Assembly: GCF_014648055.1 (NCBI RefSeq)
Contig: NZ_BMQJ01000001.1
Location: 1 to 64,000 of the forward strand
Source of the DNA: Streptosporangium pseudovulgare
GTDB taxonomy: Bacteria; Actinomycetota; Actinomycetes; Streptosporangiales; Streptosporangiaceae
DNA length: 64,000 bases
Reading direction: 5' to 3'
In this document: positions 1 through 8,830 of the stretch, one piece after another
Position numbering within the stretch: position 1 is the stretch's first letter
Layout of the letters: every line of letters begins with the position of its first letter
Position numbers and translations under genes: made by a program
The notes under the pieces: model-generated
Database searches by the model: none
What the model was told of the DNA's origin: nothing
What the model saw: the letters and a program-made list of their open reading frames with translations, nothing else

Positions 1-303
1 AGAGCGAGAAGGTCGGGAACCTCAAGGGGTTCCTGGATGCGTGCGAACGACACACGACGGGGACCAGCGGGTACGGCGGAGGCGTTGCGCGAGGCTGCCA
101 ACAGGCGTCCTTCCGGAGAGCACGGATGGAATCGAACTTCGCGCACGCCAAAACGCCCCGGCGGGATCCAGGGCGTCGGAGGGCAGCGCGAGGCAGCAGC
201 ATAACGCAAATGGTAAACGAATGTCCACACCTACTAGGCATGTCAACCTCGGTGCCATCTTCAGGATGGCACAGCCCTGTCGAACTCGTCAACTCTCACG
301 GAC
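1..303. other. Left-edge stretch without a recognisable gene
   Basis: Nothing here can be assigned. All three plus frames stay open for long distances only because they continue as antisense shadow of der. A short hairpin, gccatc-ttcag-gatggc, lies at 254-270. A TGGAATCGAACTT stretch near 127 resembles a tRNA T-arm complement, but no acceptor or anticodon stem pairs around it. The stretch may hold the 3' flank of a gene beyond the left edge. Confidence 0.4.
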
Positions 304-368
304 CCCGTCGTCTTCCGCGGGGCGTCCCGCGGAAGACGACGGGCGGCCCGGCTCGTGCCGGGCCGCCC
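304..368 (-). terminator. Tandem hairpins downstream of der
   Basis: Two strong inverted repeats follow the der stop on the minus strand. The nearer one pairs 341-352 with 357-368 (12 bp, TCGT loop on the plus strand). The farther one pairs 304-320 with 327-343 (17 bp, 6-nt loop). They share bases 341-343, so they could form alternatively. No long U-tract follows, which is usual for actinomycete terminators. Their position suggests they end the long minus-strand run that starts at pyrG. Confidence 0.75.
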
Positions 369-386
369 GTGACACCGCCGCGGCGG

Positions 387-1808
387 CTACTTCCGCTTCG
401 CCGCCCCCGAGGACTGCCGCTTCTCGCGGATCTTCATGGTGACCTCGATCGGGGACCCGGCGAAGCCGAACTCCTCGCGGATCCGCCGCTCGACGAAGCG
501 GCGGTAGGTCTCCTCCAGGAAGCCGGAGGTGAACAGCACGAACTTGGGCGGCTCCGTCGACGCCTGCGTGGCGAAGAGGATCTTCGGCTGCTTGCCGCCC
601 CGGACCGGCGGCGGGGTCGCCGCGACCAGCTCGGTGAGGAAGGCGTTGAGCCGCGCCGTCGGGACGCGGGTGGACCAGGAGTCCAGCGCCTTCTCCAGCG
701 CCGGGACGAGCCGGTCGACGTGCCAGCCGGTCATGGCGGAGATGTTGACCCGCAGCGCCCACGGGACGCGGACGAGCTGGCGGTCGATCTCCTTCTCCAG
801 GTAGTAGCGGCGGTCCTCGTCGACGAGGTCCCACTTGTTGAACGCCACCACCATGGCCCGGCCGGACTCGATGACCAGGGAGATGATCCGCAGGTCCTGC
901 TCGGTCAGCACCTCGCCGGCGTCGATGAGCACGACCGCGACCTCCGAGCGCTCCAGCGCAGCCCGGGTGCGCATGCTCGCGTAGAAGTCGGCGCCCTTCA
1001 GCTCGCGGTCACGGCGGCGGATGCCGGCGGTGTCCACGAAGCGCCACGTCCGGCCGCCGAGCTGGATCAGCTCGTCCACCGGATCGCGGGTGGTGCCGGC
1101 CATCGGGTCGACGAGGACGCGCTCCTCCCCCGCGAGCTTGTTCAGCAGCGAGGACTTGCCGACGTTGGGCTTGCCGACCAGGGCCACCCGGCGCGGGCCG
1201 CGCTCGGCCTCGAAGGTCTGCTTCGGAGTCTCAGGCAGCGCGTCGAGGACCACGTCGAGCAGGTCACCGCTGGACCGGCCGTGCAGGGCGGAGACCGGCT
1301 GCGGCTCGCCCAGGCCGAGGGACCACAGCGCGGCGGCCTCCAGCTCCATCTGCTGGTTGTCGACCTTGTTGGCGGCGAGGATGACCGGTTTGCCGGAGCC
1401 GCGCAGCACGTGGCCGACGATCTCGTCGGCGTCGGTCACGCCCACGGTCGCGTCCACCACGAACAGGATCACGTCGGCCAGGTCGGCCGCGATCTGCGCC
1501 TGCTCGGCGATCCGCAGGGCCATGCCGGTCGCGTCGGGGTCCCACCCGCCGGTGTCGACCACCGTGAACCTGCGCCCGCGCCAGGTCGCGTCGTAGGTGA
1601 CCCGGTCGCGGGTCACGCCCGGAACGTCCTCCACGACCGCCTCGCGGCGGCCGATGATCCTGTTGACCAGGGTGGACTTGCCCACGTTGGGGCGGCCCAC
1701 CACGGCCACGACCGGCTGCGGGCCCAGATCGGGGCCCGCCTCCGGGGAGCTGTCGTCGGTACCCGGATCGGTCAGCTCAGCCTCGATCCAGCCGCTTTCT
1801 TCGCTCAC
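387..1808 (-). CDS. der: Ribosome-assembly GTPase Der (EngA)
   Basis: Der is an essential GTPase with two tandem G domains that helps mature the 50S subunit in the cytoplasm. The 473-residue product shows both domains. The first has the P-loop GRPNVGKS at residues 38-45, then DTGG and NKVD. The second has [13 protein letters not shown] and NKWD. A KH-like C-terminal domain and a basic tail (KIREKRQ...KRK) follow. The acidic N-terminal lead of about 30 residues is typical of actinobacterial forms. The GTG start overlaps the cmk stop by 4 bp (GTGA), so translation is probably coupled. It is the last gene before the tandem hairpins at 304-368. Confidence 0.96.
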   Translation of the reverse strand: MSEESGWIEAELTDPGTDDSSPEAGPDLGPQPVVAVVGRPNVGKSTLVNRIIGRREAVVEDVPGVTRDRVTYDATWRGRRFTVVDTGGWDPDATGMALRIAEQAQIAADLADVILFVVDATVGVTDADEIVGHVLRGSGKPVILAANKVDNQQMELEAAALWSLGLGEPQPVSALHGRSSGDLLDVVLDALPETPKQTFEAERGPRRVALVGKPNVGKSSLLNKLAGEERVLVDPMAGTTRDPVDELIQLGGRTWRFVDTAGIRRRDRELKGADFYASMRTRAALERSEVAVVLIDAGEVLTEQDLRIISLVIESGRAMVVAFNKWDLVDEDRRYYLEKEIDRQLVRVPWALRVNISAMTGWHVDRLVPALEKALDSWSTRVPTARLNAFLTELVAATPPPVRGGKQPKILFATQASTEPPKFVLFTSGFLEETYRRFVERRIREEFGFAGSPIEVTMKIREKRQSSGAAKRK

Positions 1809-2461
1809 ACTTTTTCCTTAATCAGACGGAGCACCTCGGCGATGACCTCTTCCAGGTTCAGCGCCGTGGTGTCGAGCTCGACGGCGTCTGCCGCCTTCGC
1901 CAGCGGGTCGGTCTTCCGCGTCGAGTCCAGGGTGTCGCGCCGGGCCATCGCGGCCTTCTGCGCCTCCACCGTGGTGCCGGTGAGCTCCGCCGTACGGCGA
2001 AGCGCCCGGGCCTCCGCGCTCGCGGTCAGGTAGATCTTGACCGGGGCCTCGGGGGCCACGACCGTGCCGATGTCACGGCCCTCGACGACGATGTCGCCCG
2101 CCCCGATGATCTCGCGCTGCTCGGCCACCAGCCGGCGCCGCACCTCGGGCACCGCGCTGACGGCGGAGACCGCCGCGGTGACCTCGGCCGTCCGGATGGG
2201 CCCGGCGGCGTCGACGCCGTCGACGGCGACCGTGGGCGCGTCGGGGTCGGTGCCCATCGAAAGGGCCGGTTCCGAGGCCCTGACCGCGATCGCCGCGGGG
2301 TCGGTGAGATCGACCTCTCCCTGCAGCATCCACCACGTGATCGCCCGGTACATCGCCCCGGTGTCGAGATAACGCAGCCCCAGCGCCCGCGCGACCCCGC
2401 GCGACGCGCTCGACTTGCCCGACCCCGAAGGACCGTCCATGGCGACGACCAGTCCGGCCAC
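1805..2461 (-). CDS. cmk: Cytidylate kinase
   Basis: This enzyme phosphorylates CMP and dCMP to the diphosphates with ATP, in pyrimidine salvage and supply. The product is 218 residues, normal for the family. The P-loop GPSGSGKSS lies near residues 10-18 and is followed by the [10 protein letters not shown] nucleotide-binding segment. The [13 protein letters not shown] motif, the [12 protein letters not shown] lid and a DSTRKTDPL segment are also present. The start is a GTG preceded by AAGGGAGAGG. It is coupled to der by a 4-bp overlap, and a 140-bp gap separates it from tyrA. The pair cmk-der is a conserved actinobacterial arrangement. Confidence 0.96.
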   Translation of the reverse strand: MAGLVVAMDGPSGSGKSSASRGVARALGLRYLDTGAMYRAITWWMLQGEVDLTDPAAIAVRASEPALSMGTDPDAPTVAVDGVDAAGPIRTAEVTAAVSAVSAVPEVRRRLVAEQREIIGAGDIVVEGRDIGTVVAPEAPVKIYLTASAEARALRRTAELTGTTVEAQKAAMARRDTLDSTRKTDPLAKAADAVELDTTALNLEEVIAEVLRLIKEKV

Positions 2462-2601
2462 GGCGCCTCTCCCTTACAGCCCGCTTCAGTTGTCTGTACG
2501 AGGCTACCGGCAGCCGGGCCGCAACCTCGCATCGGAGGCCGGGCGAGGTCCGGGCGGCGGCCAGGAGGCCGGCGTCGGCGGGCCGGGGCAGGTGCCGGAG
2601 G

Positions 2602-3717
2602 TCAGGGCAGGTGCCAGCCGTGGGCGCGCAGCGCCTCCGACAGCGCCGGCACCGCCTCCGGCTGCACCAGCAGGTCCGCCGCGCCCAGCGGCAGGCCGGG
2701 GGCGTGCTCCAGCCGGACGTCCTCGATGTTGACGCCCGCGTCCCTGGCCACCTGGAACAGCCGGGCCAGCTCACCCGGACGGTCGCCGATGATGACCTGG
2801 ACGGTCGCGTAGGCGCGCGCCGGGCCGCCGTGCTTGCCGGGGATGCGGCCGGTGCCCGCGACGCCGCGGCGCAGCAGCTCGGTGACCCTGCCCATGGCCT
2901 CCGGATCCGCCGGGGCGTCCGCCGCGCCCGGGGCGCTTTCGGCGTCGGGGCCCGCCGAGGCGCGCAGCGAGGCCGCGGCGGCGGCGAGATCGGCCGCCAC
3001 CGCCTCCAGCACGTCGGCCACCGGCAGCGCGTTGCCCGACAGGATGCCCGTCCACAGGTTCGGGTCCCCGGCCGCGATGCGCGTGACGTCGCGGACGCCC
3101 TGCCCGGCCAGGCCGAGCGCGGCGGCCGGGGCCTCGGCGAGCCGGGCGGCCACCGCGGAGGCGGTCACGTGCGGGGCGTGCGAGACGACCGCGACGGCCC
3201 GGTCGTGCTCGACCGCCCCGACCTGTACGGCCTCGCCGCCGCAGAGCTTGATCAGCAGGCGCAGGGCCTCCACCGCGTCGGGCGAGGTCTCCGCCGTCGG
3301 GCACAGCGCCCAGGGGCGGCCCAGGAACAGGTCCGCGCGGGCCGCCGCGGGGCCCGAACGCTCCCGGCCCGCGAGCGGATGCCCGGCGACGTAGGTGGCC
3401 AGGTCGCAGCCGATCTCGGCGGCCTGCCGGAGCGGGAGCGCCTTGACGCTGGCGACGTCGGTGTAGAAACGGGCCGCCCCGGCCCGCTGCAGCTCGGCGA
3501 GCTGGCCCGCCACCGCCTGCGGCGGGACCGCGATGACCGCCATGTCCACGCTCTCACCGGCCCACTCGACGCCGGCGCCCAGCTCGCTGGCCAGCCGTAC
3601 GGCGGCCGGGTCGCGGTCGGCGAGGTGGACGGTGACGCCCTGCCCGCGCAGGGCGAGGGCCACCGACGCGCCGATCAGGCCGGTGCCGACGACGAGGACG
3701 TTTTCGAGGCCGCTCAC
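2602..3717 (-). CDS. tyrA: Prephenate dehydrogenase with ACT domain
   Basis: TyrA oxidatively decarboxylates prephenate to 4-hydroxyphenylpyruvate with NAD, the committed step to tyrosine. The Rossmann motif GTGLIGAS is at about residues 11-18, and AGHPLAGRERSGP forms part of the prephenate site. A C-terminal ACT-like domain begins near residue 295 (VQVIIGDRPGELARL), so feedback control by an aromatic amino acid is likely. A low-complexity Ala/Pro linker sits before it. The GTG start has AAGGA 5 bases upstream. With aroH upstream it supplies both enzymes from chorismate towards tyrosine. Confidence 0.94.
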   Translation of the reverse strand: MSGLENVLVVGTGLIGASVALALRGQGVTVHLADRDPAAVRLASELGAGVEWAGESVDMAVIAVPPQAVAGQLAELQRAGAARFYTDVASVKALPLRQAAEIGCDLATYVAGHPLAGRERSGPAAARADLFLGRPWALCPTAETSPDAVEALRLLIKLCGGEAVQVGAVEHDRAVAVVSHAPHVTASAVAARLAEAPAAALGLAGQGVRDVTRIAAGDPNLWTGILSGNALPVADVLEAVAADLAAAAASLRASAGPDAESAPGAADAPADPEAMGRVTELLRRGVAGTGRIPGKHGGPARAYATVQVIIGDRPGELARLFQVARDAGVNIEDVRLEHAPGLPLGAADLLVQPEAVPALSEALRAHGWHLP

Positions 3718-3841
3718 GTCTGTCCTTAAGGTGTTGAGACCCGCGGCGGGGCCGACGGGATCTCCGCGGGGATCGCGGCGGAGGCCGCCGTCCGGATCAT
3801 CGTCCGGATCCCCGCCCGGATCACCGGCCGGACCGCCGGGT

Positions 3842-4201
3842 TCACTGGGCGATGTCCACCCGCAGGGCGACCGCGCCGCGCAGGTAGACGTGCTGGATCT
3901 CCGCGCGCGGCCGGTCGGTCTCCACGTGGGCCATCAGCCGGACGACACGGGGCAGCGCGCCCGGGACGCCGATCTCGGAGGCGCAGATCAGCGGGACGTC
4001 GTGGAAGCCGAGCTTGCGGGCGGCCAGCGCGGGGAACTCCGCGGTCAGGTCGGGGGTGGCGGTGAAGATGACGCTGATCACGTCGTCGGTGGTGAGCCTG
4101 TTGCGCTCCATCACCTCGGTGACCAGCTCGGTGACGCCGGACAGGATGGACTCCCGGTCGTTCCCGTCGACCTGGACCGCCCCGCGGATCGCCCGCATCA
4201 T
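3842..4201 (-). CDS. aroH: Chorismate mutase, AroH class
   Basis: This enzyme rearranges chorismate to prephenate, the substrate of the adjacent tyrA. The 119-residue protein aligns along its length with the trimeric Bacillus subtilis AroH fold rather than the helical AroQ fold. It carries RAIRGAVQV at the N terminus with the substrate-binding Arg, then TATPDLTAEFPA, the central Glu in CASEIGVPG and HVYLRGAVALR at the end. The start is well supported by AAGGAGG 7 bases before the first of two adjacent ATG codons. The 124-bp gap to tyrA contains no further gene. Confidence 0.93.
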   Translation of the reverse strand: MMRAIRGAVQVDGNDRESILSGVTELVTEVMERNRLTTDDVISVIFTATPDLTAEFPALAARKLGFHDVPLICASEIGVPGALPRVVRLMAHVETDRPRAEIQHVYLRGAVALRVDIAQ

Positions 4202-4284
4202 CGCCGTTCCTCCTTTGCGTGCCCGCCGGACCCGCCCGAGGCGGGACGGGTCCGGCGGGCCCCGAACGCGTGTGTATCCGAAGG

Positions 4285-6171
4285 TTACAGGCCGACGGCG
4301 GCGTAGAGCTCGCCGACTTCCCTGAGGGTCAGCGCCCGGACCGTGCCCGGCTTGAGGCGGCCGAGCTTGACCGGGCCGAACTCGATGCGGGCGAGGTCGA
4401 TGACCGGGTGGCCGACCTCCTCCAGCATGCGGCGCACGACGTGCTTGCGGCCCTCGTGCAGGATGATCTCCACCAGCGCCTGCTGACCGTGCTCCTGGAC
4501 CACGCTGAAGGAGTCGGCCCGGGCGATGCCGTCCTCCAGCTCGATGCCCTTCTGCAGGCGGCGGCCGAGATCGCGCTCGATCTTGCCCGGCACCTTCGCC
4601 CAGTACTTCTTCTGCACGCCGTAGCTGGGGTGGGTGAGCCGGTTGGCCAGCTCGCCGTCGTTGGTGAGGAGGATCAGGCCCTCGGTCTCGGTGTCGAGGC
4701 GGCCGACGTGGAAGAGCCGCTCGGTGCGGTCGGCGACGTAGTCGGCCAGCGAGGGACGGCCCTCGGGGTCGGACATGGTGCTGACGACGCCGATCGGCTT
4801 GTTGATCGCGAGGTAGACCAGGTCGGGCATGGTCGGCAGGCGCTTGCCGTCCACGTGGATGACCTGCTTGGCCGGGTCGACGCGGGCGCCGAAGCGGCGG
4901 ACCACCTGACCGTCGACCGTCACGCGGCCCTCGCCGATCATCTCCTCGCAGGCCCGGCGGCTGGCCACGCCCGCCTGGGCGAGGACCTTCTGCAGCCGGA
5001 CGCCGCCGGGGACCTCGGTGGTGTCGCGCTCGTCGGTGTAGCCGGCCTCGTAGAAGTCGGGGTCGCGGCGCGGCTGGCGGGCGGTCTTGAACCGGTCGTT
5101 CCCGGCCCCGCCGGGTCCGCGCCCGGCGGGCGCCCCGGACGCGCGGCCGGCCGGACCGCGGCGCTCGCCGTACGAGCCGGACCGGCCGCCGCCGATCGTC
5201 TGGACCTCGTCCCGCCGGCCGGTCCTGCCGTACCGGGCACGGGAACCGCCGCGGGGGGCGTCGTCACGGCGCGGGCCACCGGAACGCTCCTCACGGCGAG
5301 GGCCGCCCGAGCGGTCGTCACGGCGCGGCGCGTCGAAGCGCTCCTCACGGCCCGAACCGCCGAAACGGTCTTCGCGGCGCGGGCCACCGGAACGGTCGTC
5401 ACGGCTGGAGCCGCCGAAGCGGTCGTCACGGCGCGGGCCGCCGAAGCGGTCGCGCGAACCACCGCGCTCGGCCCGGAAGCCCCCGCGATCGTCACGCCGG
5501 GGCGCGTCGGAGCGGTCGTCACGGCGGAAGCCGCCGGAACGGTCGTCACGGCGCGGCGCACCGGAACGGTCGTCACGACCGGAACCGCCGAAACCACCGG
5601 AACGGTCGTCACGGCGCGGGCCGCCGAAGCGGTCGCGCGAACCACCGCGCTCGGCCCGGAAGCCCCCGCGGTCGTCACGCCGGGGCGCGTCGGAACGGGA
5701 GCCGCCGCGCTCATCGCGGCGGAAGCCGCCGGAACGGTCGTCACGGCGCGGCGCGCCGGAACGCTCCTCGCGACCGGAACCGCCGATGCCGCCGGAACGG
5801 TCGTCACGGCGCGGGCCACCGAAGCGGTCGTCGCGGCGCGGGCCACCGAAGCGGTCGTCGCGGCGCGGGCCGCCGGGACGGTCGTCGCGGCCGGAGCCGT
5901 ACCGGCTCCGCGAACCGCCGCGCTCGGCCCGGAAACCCTCACGGTCGTCACGCCGGGGCCCGTCGAACCGGTCGTCGCGGCGCGGGCCGCCGGAGCGGTC
6001 GTCGCGGCGCGGCGCGTCGGAGCGGAAACCGCCCCGGGATCCGCCGCGGAAGCCGCCGGCCCCGGATGCTCCTCGGGTGCCGCCGCCTCCGCGGGGGCCG
6101 CCGCCGCGCGGGGCTCCGCCGCGGCCTCGACCGCGTCCATCACCGGACGGGGTGCTACGCCTGTCGTTCAC
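4285..6171 (-). CDS. rluB: rRNA pseudouridine synthase (RluB/RsuA type) with long RGG/DDR repeat extension
   Basis: The C-terminal 240 residues are a standard large-subunit rRNA pseudouridine synthase. An S4 RNA-binding domain begins near residue 388 (GGVRLQKVLAQAGVASRR). The catalytic domain follows, with the active-site Asp at residue 493 in GRLDTETEG. About 385 residues precede this, built from repeats of Arg-Arg-Asp-Asp-Arg with Ser/Phe-Gly-Gly-Pro, plus GGFRAERGGSR blocks and an RGG-rich start. Such tails usually bind RNA or mediate self-association, but here that is inference. Its start overlaps the scpB stop (ATGA). The order scpA-scpB-rluB is conserved in actinobacteria. Confidence 0.93.
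   Translation of the reverse strand: MNDRRSTPSGDGRGRGRGGAPRGGGPRGGGGTRGASGAGGFRGGSRGGFRSDAPRRDDRSGGPRRDDRFDGPRRDDREGFRAERGGSRSRYGSGRDDRPGGPRRDDRFGGPRRDDRFGGPRRDDRSGGIGGSGREERSGAPRRDDRSGGFRRDERGGSRSDAPRRDDRGGFRAERGGSRDRFGGPRRDDRSGGFGGSGRDDRSGAPRRDDRSGGFRRDDRSDAPRRDDRGGFRAERGGSRDRFGGPRRDDRFGGSSRDDRSGGPRREDRFGGSGREERFDAPRRDDRSGGPRREERSGGPRRDDAPRGGSRARYGRTGRRDEVQTIGGGRSGSYGERRGPAGRASGAPAGRGPGGAGNDRFKTARQPRRDPDFYEAGYTDERDTTEVPGGVRLQKVLAQAGVASRRACEEMIGEGRVTVDGQVVRRFGARVDPAKQVIHVDGKRLPTMPDLVYLAINKPIGVVSTMSDPEGRPSLADYVADRTERLFHVGRLDTETEGLILLTNDGELANRLTHPSYGVQKKYWAKVPGKIERDLGRRLQKGIELEDGIARADSFSVVQEHGQQALVEIILHEGRKHVVRRMLEEVGHPVIDLARIEFGPVKLGRLKPGTVRALTLREVGELYAAVGL
5200..6060 (-). repeat. Imperfect 27-bp-based repeats encoding the RluB N-terminal extension
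   Basis: The coding repeat has a 9-residue core of the form RRDDR-[SF]-GGP, interrupted by higher-order blocks (GGFRAERGGSR...RFGGPRRDDR) that recur at least three times. The array keeps frame throughout. It also leaves long antisense frames open, which explains large spurious ORFs on both strands here. Confidence 0.85.
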
Positions 6172-6728
6172 TGCTTCTGCTCCTCTAGGTTTTCCACGTC
6201 GTCGGGAAGGAACGGTGCCAGCTCGGGAAGCTCCTCAAGCTCCCGGAGGCCCATCCGTTCGAGAAAGTACGAGGTCGTGCGGTAAAGAAGGGCCTGGCTC
6301 TCGGAGTCGGTGCCGGCCTCCTCGACCAGCCCCCTCGCCACCAGCGTGCGCATCACGCCGTCGCTGTTGACGCCCCGGATCGCCGCCACCCTGGCCCGGC
6401 TGACCGGCTGGCGGTAGGCGACCACGGCCAGGGTCTCCAGCGCGGCCTGGGTGAGCCGCGCCTGCTGGCCGTCGCGGACGAACCGCTCCACGAGGGGCGC
6501 GTGCTCGGCCCGCGTGTAGAACCGCCAGCCGCCCGCGACCTCTCTCAGGTCGAAACCCCGTCCGGCGGCGGTGTATTCCGCCGACAGCGCGCGCAACGCG
6601 GCGGCGATCTCCGGAACGGGGCGTTCGAGCACCTGGGCGAGGGTCCGCTCGGCGACCGGTTCGTCCACCACGAGCAGGATGGCCTCCAGCCCGGCGCGCA
6701 GACCGGCCTCGGGCGCCACGTCGGTCAT
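6168..6728 (-). CDS. scpB: Segregation and condensation protein B
   Basis: ScpB is the winged-helix kite subunit that binds ScpA and, through it, SMC in the chromosome condensin. The 186-residue product starts at the ATG of MTDVAPEAG. The protein shows the paired winged-helix pattern, including LTQAALETLAVVAYRQPVSR and VNSDGVMRTLVARGLVEEAG, and ends in an acidic tail. The ATG overlaps the scpA stop, and the scpB stop overlaps the rluB start, both by 4 bp. An open frame continues upstream of this ATG but is antisense to nothing conserved and reads out of frame with ScpA. Confidence 0.95.
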   Translation of the reverse strand: MTDVAPEAGLRAGLEAILLVVDEPVAERTLAQVLERPVPEIAAALRALSAEYTAAGRGFDLREVAGGWRFYTRAEHAPLVERFVRDGQQARLTQAALETLAVVAYRQPVSRARVAAIRGVNSDGVMRTLVARGLVEEAGTDSESQALLYRTTSYFLERMGLRELEELPELAPFLPDDVENLEEQKQ

Positions 6729-7573
6729 GAAGCTTCTTTCCTGCCGCTCTCGTCGTAGTCGTCCGCCACGGCGATGTCGCCGTCGTCGCTGCCCGTCCAG
6801 GTCACATGCAGCTCTCCCAGGGGCTCGATCTGCTCGAAGGAGACGGCAGCCTCCCGGTAGAGCTCCAGGACGGCCAGGAAACGCGCGACGACCTCGAAGG
6901 TGCCGGCGCAGTCGGAGGTGAGCGCCCGGAACGTCGCCCGGCGGATCCGCCTCAGCCGCTCGACAAGGATAACCGCCTGCTCGCGGACATTGGCGAGCGG
7001 CTGGTAGATGTGGGCGACCGACACCGAGGGCGGCGCCTTGGGGGTGAAGGCCCGTCGTGCGATCTCCGCGAGGCGCTCGGGGCCGATGCCCAGCACCAGT
7101 TCGGGCAGGAGACCGGCGAACCGCGCCTCCATGGGGACGAGCCGGGGGAAGCGCAGCGCCTCCTCGGCCATCCGGCCGGAGAAGACCTTCGCGACCTCCT
7201 TGTAGGCCCGGTACTGCAGGAGGCGGGCGAACAGCAGGTCGCGGGCCTCCAGCAGGGCGAGGTCCTCCTCGTCGTCCACCTCGCCGGACGGCAGCAGCCG
7301 GGCCGCCTTCAGGTCGAGCAGGGTCGCCGCGACGAGCAGGAAGTGGCTCGTCTGGTCGAGGTCCCACTCCGGTCCCCTGGCCCGGATGTAGGCGATGAAC
7401 TCGTCGGTGACCTGGCTGAGAGAGACCTCGGTGATGTCCAGCTTGTGCTTGGCGATCAGGCCGAGCAGCAGGTCGAAGGGACCCTCGAAGACCTCCAGGC
7501 GGACCCGGAAGGTGTCGGCGGCCGGTTCCGGCCGCCCGGCCGGCTGTGGCTCCGGCTGCGGCTGCTCGGTCAT
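6725..7573 (-). CDS. scpA: Segregation and condensation protein A
   Basis: ScpA is the kleisin that closes the SMC-ScpAB ring. The family core begins with FRVRLEVFEGPFDLLLGLI about 22 residues in and continues through HKLDITEVSLSQVTDEF. A degenerate middle and a C-terminal winged helix (FLAVLELYREAAVSFEQIEPLGEL) follow. The proposed ATG gives MTEQPQPEPQP, a Pro/Gln-rich lead. A second in-frame ATG at 7606 has a G-run just upstream and is an equally acceptable start. The gene follows parA after about 200 bp and overlaps scpB. Confidence 0.93.
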   Translation of the reverse strand: MTEQPQPEPQPAGRPEPAADTFRVRLEVFEGPFDLLLGLIAKHKLDITEVSLSQVTDEFIAYIRARGPEWDLDQTSHFLLVAATLLDLKAARLLPSGEVDDEEDLALLEARDLLFARLLQYRAYKEVAKVFSGRMAEEALRFPRLVPMEARFAGLLPELVLGIGPERLAEIARRAFTPKAPPSVSVAHIYQPLANVREQAVILVERLRRIRRATFRALTSDCAGTFEVVARFLAVLELYREAAVSFEQIEPLGELHVTWTGSDDGDIAVADDYDESGRKEAS

Positions 7574-7756
7574 CCCGCCATTGTCCCGCACCCCGGCCGC
7601 GCTCATCGCCCCCCGGCGCGCCGTCGCGCCCGTTCTCCCGGCGCCATCGCGCCCGTTCCCCGGCACGCCGCGGCGCCCGCCGTCGTCCGTGCCCGTCGCA
7701 CCCGGCCGTCCCGGGTCGCGCTCACCGGCCCCGGGTGCCCCGCCCGCGGCCGCTCT

Positions 7757-7770
7757 CCGCCGTACGGCGG
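7757..7770 (-). terminator. Palindrome immediately after parA
   Basis: CCGCCGTACGGCGG is a perfect 14-bp palindrome one base beyond the parA stop. The same core recurs after other genes in the window (22288-22332, 44157-44204, 58349-58374). A role in termination or mRNA 3'-end stability is inferred from position only. Confidence 0.4.
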
Positions 7771-7771
7771 G

Positions 7772-8731
7772 TCACCGTTCCTGGGCGCGCTCCTCGGCGC
7801 TCCACCTGGCCAGGACCTCGCGGGCCAGCTCGCGGTAGGCGCTGGCGCCGAGCGAGGAGGGGTCGAAGCTGGTGATGGGCTCGCCGGCCACCGTGGCGTC
7901 CGGGAAGCGGACCGTACGGTTGATCACGGTGTGGAACACCTTCTCGTCGAACGCCTCGACCACCCGGGCCAGCACCTCGCGGCCGTGCAGGGTGCGCGCG
8001 TCGTACATGGTGGCGAGCAGGCCCTCGATGACCAGGTCCTCGTTGATGCGCTGCTGGACCTTCATGATGGTGTCCATGAGCAGCGCGACGCCGCGCAGCG
8101 CGAAGAACTCGCACTCCAGCGGGACCATGACGCCGTGCGCGCAGGCCAGCGCGTTGATCGTGAGCAGGCCCAGCGAGGGCTGGCAGTCGATCAGGCAGAC
8201 GTCGTACTCGGGCAGCAGCGGCTTGATCACCCGGCCGAGCACCTGCTCGCGGGCGACCTCGGTGACGAGCTGGACCTCGGCCGCGGACAGGTCGATGTTG
8301 CTCGGCAGCAGGTCCATGCCCTCGACGCCGGTCTCCATCAGGACTTCCCTGGCGGTGATCTGCGGGTCCATCAGGAGGTTGTAGACCGTCAGGTCGAGCT
8401 GGTGGGGGTTGATGCCCAGGCCGACCGACAGGGCGCCCTGCGGGTCGAAGTCGACCAGCAGCACCCTCAGCCCGGCCTCGGCCAGCGCCGCGCCCAGGTT
8501 GATGGTGGTGGTGGTCTTGCCGACGCCGCCCTTCTGGTTCACCATGGCCACGATGCGCGCCGGTCCGTGCACCGTACGCGGGGGCGGGTCGGGGAAGACC
8601 GGGCGGGGCCGCCCGGTGGGGCCGAGGACTCCCCCCGGGTGAGGGGTCCCCGCGGTCTTGGTGTCGCCCCAGGGATTCTCGGGGTTTCCGGGGGTCGTTC
8701 CCCGAGCAGAACCGTCGGTGGTCACAGTCAC
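7772..8731 (-). CDS. ParA/Soj-family chromosome partitioning ATPase
   Basis: This is a Walker-type ParA/MinD ATPase. The deviant Walker A motif NQKGGVGKTTTTINL follows a Pro/Gly-rich lead of about 70 residues. LLVDFDPQGALSVGLG and CLIDCQPSLGLLTINAL give the switch regions. The start is a GTG at 8731 with GGGAGG 8 bases upstream. An upstream in-frame GTG at 8812 lacks this support. No parB lies beside it, so it is probably not the origin-proximal parAB locus. Its position before scpAB suggests an orphan ParA working with chromosome organisation. The cargo cannot be told from sequence. Confidence 0.88.
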   Translation of the reverse strand: MTVTTDGSARGTTPGNPENPWGDTKTAGTPHPGGVLGPTGRPRPVFPDPPPRTVHGPARIVAMVNQKGGVGKTTTTINLGAALAEAGLRVLLVDFDPQGALSVGLGINPHQLDLTVYNLLMDPQITAREVLMETGVEGMDLLPSNIDLSAAEVQLVTEVAREQVLGRVIKPLLPEYDVCLIDCQPSLGLLTINALACAHGVMVPLECEFFALRGVALLMDTIMKVQQRINEDLVIEGLLATMYDARTLHGREVLARVVEAFDEKVFHTVINRTVRFPDATVAGEPITSFDPSSLGASAYRELAREVLARWSAEERAQER

Positions 8732-8830
8732 CAGTTGAACCTCCCTGACGGCCTCGAACCGGACCGTCCGGACGGACACTATGGCGTCAACACGTATGCG
8801 GCAAGGCGGCACGCCCGAACGCGGACAAGC

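Noticed and set aside
110-230. tRNA-like fragment at the left edge
   Set aside because: Only a T-arm-like GGAATCGAACTT is present. No acceptor or anticodon stem can be formed around it.
126-2033. Long plus-strand open frame antisense to der and cmk
   Set aside because: Its Arg/Gly/Asp-rich translation has no family pattern and it runs antisense to two certain genes. Such frames are expected at high GC.
4219-6285. Plus-strand frame of 688 codons opposite rluB
   Set aside because: It is the mirror of the RluB repeat array, where periodic codons keep all frames open.
6729-7367. Extended N terminus for ScpB
   Set aside because: The frame is open but lies over scpA. The ATG at 6728 overlaps the scpA stop and starts the conserved domain.
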